NCBI RefSeq assembly: GCF_000179575.2
Contig: NC_015636.1
Coordinates: forward strand, 248,001 to 312,000
Length of the DNA stretch: 64,000 nucleotides
Origin: Methanothermococcus okinawensis IH1
Lineage (GTDB): Archaea > AGJL01 > Methanococci > Methanococcales > Methanococcaceae
Reading direction: 5' to 3'
The notes beneath the pieces were generated by a model that worked only from the letters and a program-made list of their open reading frames with translations, was not told where the DNA came from and searched no databases. Position numbers and translations under genes: made by a program. Position 1 is the stretch's first letter; every line of letters starts with the position of its first letter. Of the stretch, positions 61,841-64,000 are shown in pieces.

Positions 61841-62452
61841 TTATTTTATATGTTTTTCTAAATCATATAACATCTGTTTTGCTACTTTCTCCTGCGTATA
61901 TGTAATAATATGGTTTAAATTTACATGACCCGTTATTTTAGCTATTAACTGTGGTGATGTGTTCATTACTGCATATTTGGTAATAAATGCATACCTTAAA
62001 GAATGAGTATTTATCCCATAATGATTTTTTAACCATGTATATACTCTCATTCTTGGCTTTTTGGCTTTTTCCAAATTTAAAACCACATCCCTTATTAATT
62101 CAATGTCTTCCTTTTTAATTGTGGATGGTAAGACGATATCTCTATATGATACTGTTTTTTTTGTTTTTTCCACTTTAATTCTAACTTCAATAGGTTTATC
62201 CCAATTTAAGTTATTATTTTTACATATTAAAATCATGCCTTCAATTGCCTCTCCAATCCTGCATCCATTTCTAAGTTGCAATAATGCAATGGTTAAATAA
62301 GCTAAGCTTTTAATATCTTTTTTATAGGCTAATCCGTTGTTTATATTTTCCCTTATTTTTGCAATATCTCTTTCAAATAAACGATACATGCTGTCAAAAT
62401 CTAAACCTTTATCCCATGACCTATTTCTTTTATTTAATTTAATGTTTTCCAT
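61841..62452 (-). CDS. tyrosine recombinase/integrase, catalytic domain
   Basis: The 203-residue protein carries the tyrosine recombinase residues: Arg in RNGCRIGEA, a beta-hairpin Lys (VEKTKKTVSYRDIVLP), HSLRYAF, TGHVN and the nucleophile Tyr in TYTQEK. The N-terminal DNA-binding domain is reduced to about 55 residues. GGTGGTATT precedes the ATG. It could be a chromosome-dimer resolvase or the remnant of an integrated element; no tRNA or duplicated attachment site is visible. Confidence 0.85.
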   Translation of the reverse strand: MENIKLNKRNRSWDKGLDFDSMYRLFERDIAKIRENINNGLAYKKDIKSLAYLTIALLQLRNGCRIGEAIEGMILICKNNNLNWDKPIEVRIKVEKTKKTVSYRDIVLPSTIKKEDIELIRDVVLNLEKAKKPRMRVYTWLKNHYGINTHSLRYAFITKYAVMNTSPQLIAKITGHVNLNHIITYTQEKVAKQMLYDLEKHIK

Positions 62453-62814
62453 AATACCACCGATATAACCATATTTTTATTATATTTTTATTATATTTTT
62501 AGAGCTCCTATATAAAATGTTGCCTTACGATACATAAGGCAATAATTGGTAAAAAATTTATGAACTAAACTACTAAATTTTTAGAAATATATTATTATAT
62601 GTTTATATTATTATCAATAAATATAGTTATAGTTAAATATATAATATTATAAATTAATAATATTAAAACTGAATATTTGCATATATTAATAAATACATAT
62701 TAAAATTTTAAAAGATATTAATAAATCAAATAAAAAAATTACAATAATTATATGATAAATATAATAAGTAAATAAAAATGTAAAAATATAAAAAACAAAA
62801 TAAAGGTAATTTTA
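62453..62814. other. intergenic region between integrase and divergent HTH gene
   Basis: The 362-base spacer holds one GAGCTC (62502), a leftward TATA-like box in TATATAAAA (about 62509-62517) that suits the integrase, and the inverted repeat at 62521-62543. The rest is A/T-rich with no coding signal. Confidence 0.4.
62521..62543. repeat. 8-7-8 inverted repeat beside the integrase gene
   Basis: Arms TTGCCTTA and TAAGGCAA are perfect and separated by seven bases (CGATACA). The layout fits a core crossover site of a tyrosine recombinase or a dimeric repressor operator. It lies about 70 bp from the integrase start and stands out in G+C from its surroundings. Confidence 0.6.
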
Positions 62815-63342
62815 ATGATTGAATTAAAATTTAGCCATTTTTTAAGATGGGATGAAATAAATAAACTCGTGGAAAAGGCAAAAAATAACATGGTTATAGT
62901 TAAACTACCACTTAGCATATATAATAATCCAAAAATGACATATAAAATCGAATTTATGAGAAAAAATCACATAATCGTAGAATCGGAAAATAACAAAAGG
63001 GGACGAAAAGAAAAACTAAATGAAAATATAAAACAGGAAATTCTCGAACTATATAGAGAGGGATATTCGATAAATAAAATAGCTAATATGTTGAAATTGC
63101 CAAAAAGCACAATATTTACCAATGTAAAAGATGACATAAATAAAATAAAAATTGAGATGAAAAAGGAGGAGCTCACCTCATTGGTTTATGAATATAAGGA
63201 ATACCTTATTAAAAACGATTTGTATCATCCATATATCGAATCTCAATTTATGGAATTAAAGGTGTATGTAGATAATAACGACTTGGAAACTGCATATAAT
63301 AAATTAAAAGAGATAATTGAATATATTAAAAGTCAAAAATAA
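62815..63342 (+). CDS. helix-turn-helix protein of unknown function
   Basis: The 175-residue protein is not assigned to a family. Residues 1-58 form an unknown alpha/beta part. Residues 60-105 (RGRKEKLNENIKQEILELYREGYSINKIANMLKLPKSTIF) are a resolvase- or transposase-like helix-turn-helix. The rest is helical and Lys/Glu-rich. It is divergent from the integrase across 362 bp, so it may control the integrase or act as its partner. Confidence 0.65.
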   Translation: MIELKFSHFLRWDEINKLVEKAKNNMVIVKLPLSIYNNPKMTYKIEFMRKNHIIVESENNKRGRKEKLNENIKQEILELYREGYSINKIANMLKLPKSTIFTNVKDDINKIKIEMKKEELTSLVYEYKEYLIKNDLYHPYIESQFMELKVYVDNNDLETAYNKLKEIIEYIKSQK

Positions 63343-63411
63343 ATGCACCTTCTTTTCTTTTTATCATTATCATTATATTATCCTTATATATACCAACTAT
63401 AATATTGTAAG

Positions 63412-63939
<528 letters not shown>

Positions 63940-64000
63940 TTACCTATTATTTTACCCATCTATTTATTTAGATAATTTAAATAGAAAAGTATATATATAA

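Overview
The window is about 30% G+C, densely coded on both strands, with A/T-rich spacers and many genes preceded by GGTGA-type ribosome-binding sites. Its gene content marks a hydrogenotrophic methanogen of the order Methanococcales: methyl-coenzyme M reductase activator A2, archaeal shikimate kinase, 2-phosphoglycerate kinase, ADP-forming acetate-CoA ligase, thiol:fumarate reductase A, SepCysS, aIF2 gamma, prefoldin and proteasome alpha. Asn-rich, AT-biased proteins suggest a mesophilic or moderately thermophilic Methanococcus or Methanothermococcus; the species is not fixed by the sequence.

Layout. 1-12.9 kb is housekeeping: a truncated mtnA, aspS, a DUF59 gene, hisS, the MJ1244/DUF134/atwA trio, leuC, Sm-like protein, rpl37e, and a LemA/DUF2207 membrane pair. 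12.9-14.4 kb is a decayed IS200/IS605-type TnpB element with a striking hairpin array at its left end. 14.5-27.8 kb holds biosynthesis and transport genes (purF, DUF389, ilvB/ilvN, hypE, phosphohexomutase, purA, 2-phosphoglycerate kinase, trkH, hisC). 27.9-29.7 kb is a Dam/DpnII-type GATC restriction-modification pair. 29.7-43.1 kb holds cbiL, aroK, aIF2 gamma, tfrA, acetate-CoA ligase, pscS, a coupled bioB-larE pair and apgM. At 43.4-43.7 kb, minus strand, lies a gene that ordinary ORF calling misses: a HesB-like selenoprotein with an in-frame UGA and a clear archaeal SECIS hairpin just after its stop. 44.1-48.1 kb is the archaeal proteasome / ribosome-biogenesis / KEOPS / prefoldin cluster, lacking the exosome genes. 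48.4-51.1 kb is pyrG and the GMP synthase ATPase subunit. 51.2-57.2 kb is a type I restriction island (hsdM, split hsdS, an embedded MntA-HepT toxin-antitoxin pair, frameshifted hsdR). The right end holds a flippase, ilvD, a B12/radical-SAM protein, a tyrosine recombinase with a divergent HTH gene, and NMN adenylyltransferase.

Two compositional signals cover the whole window. The palindrome GAGCTC occurs about 87 times by eye against roughly 4 expected from base composition, in every reading frame and in some spacers, like a highly iterated palindrome. GATC, the likely target of the encoded Dam/DpnII system, was found only four times against well over a hundred expected, and two of those four lie inside the methylase gene itself.

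Most counts were made by reading and should be confirmed computationally. No tRNA, rRNA or CRISPR array was recognised.
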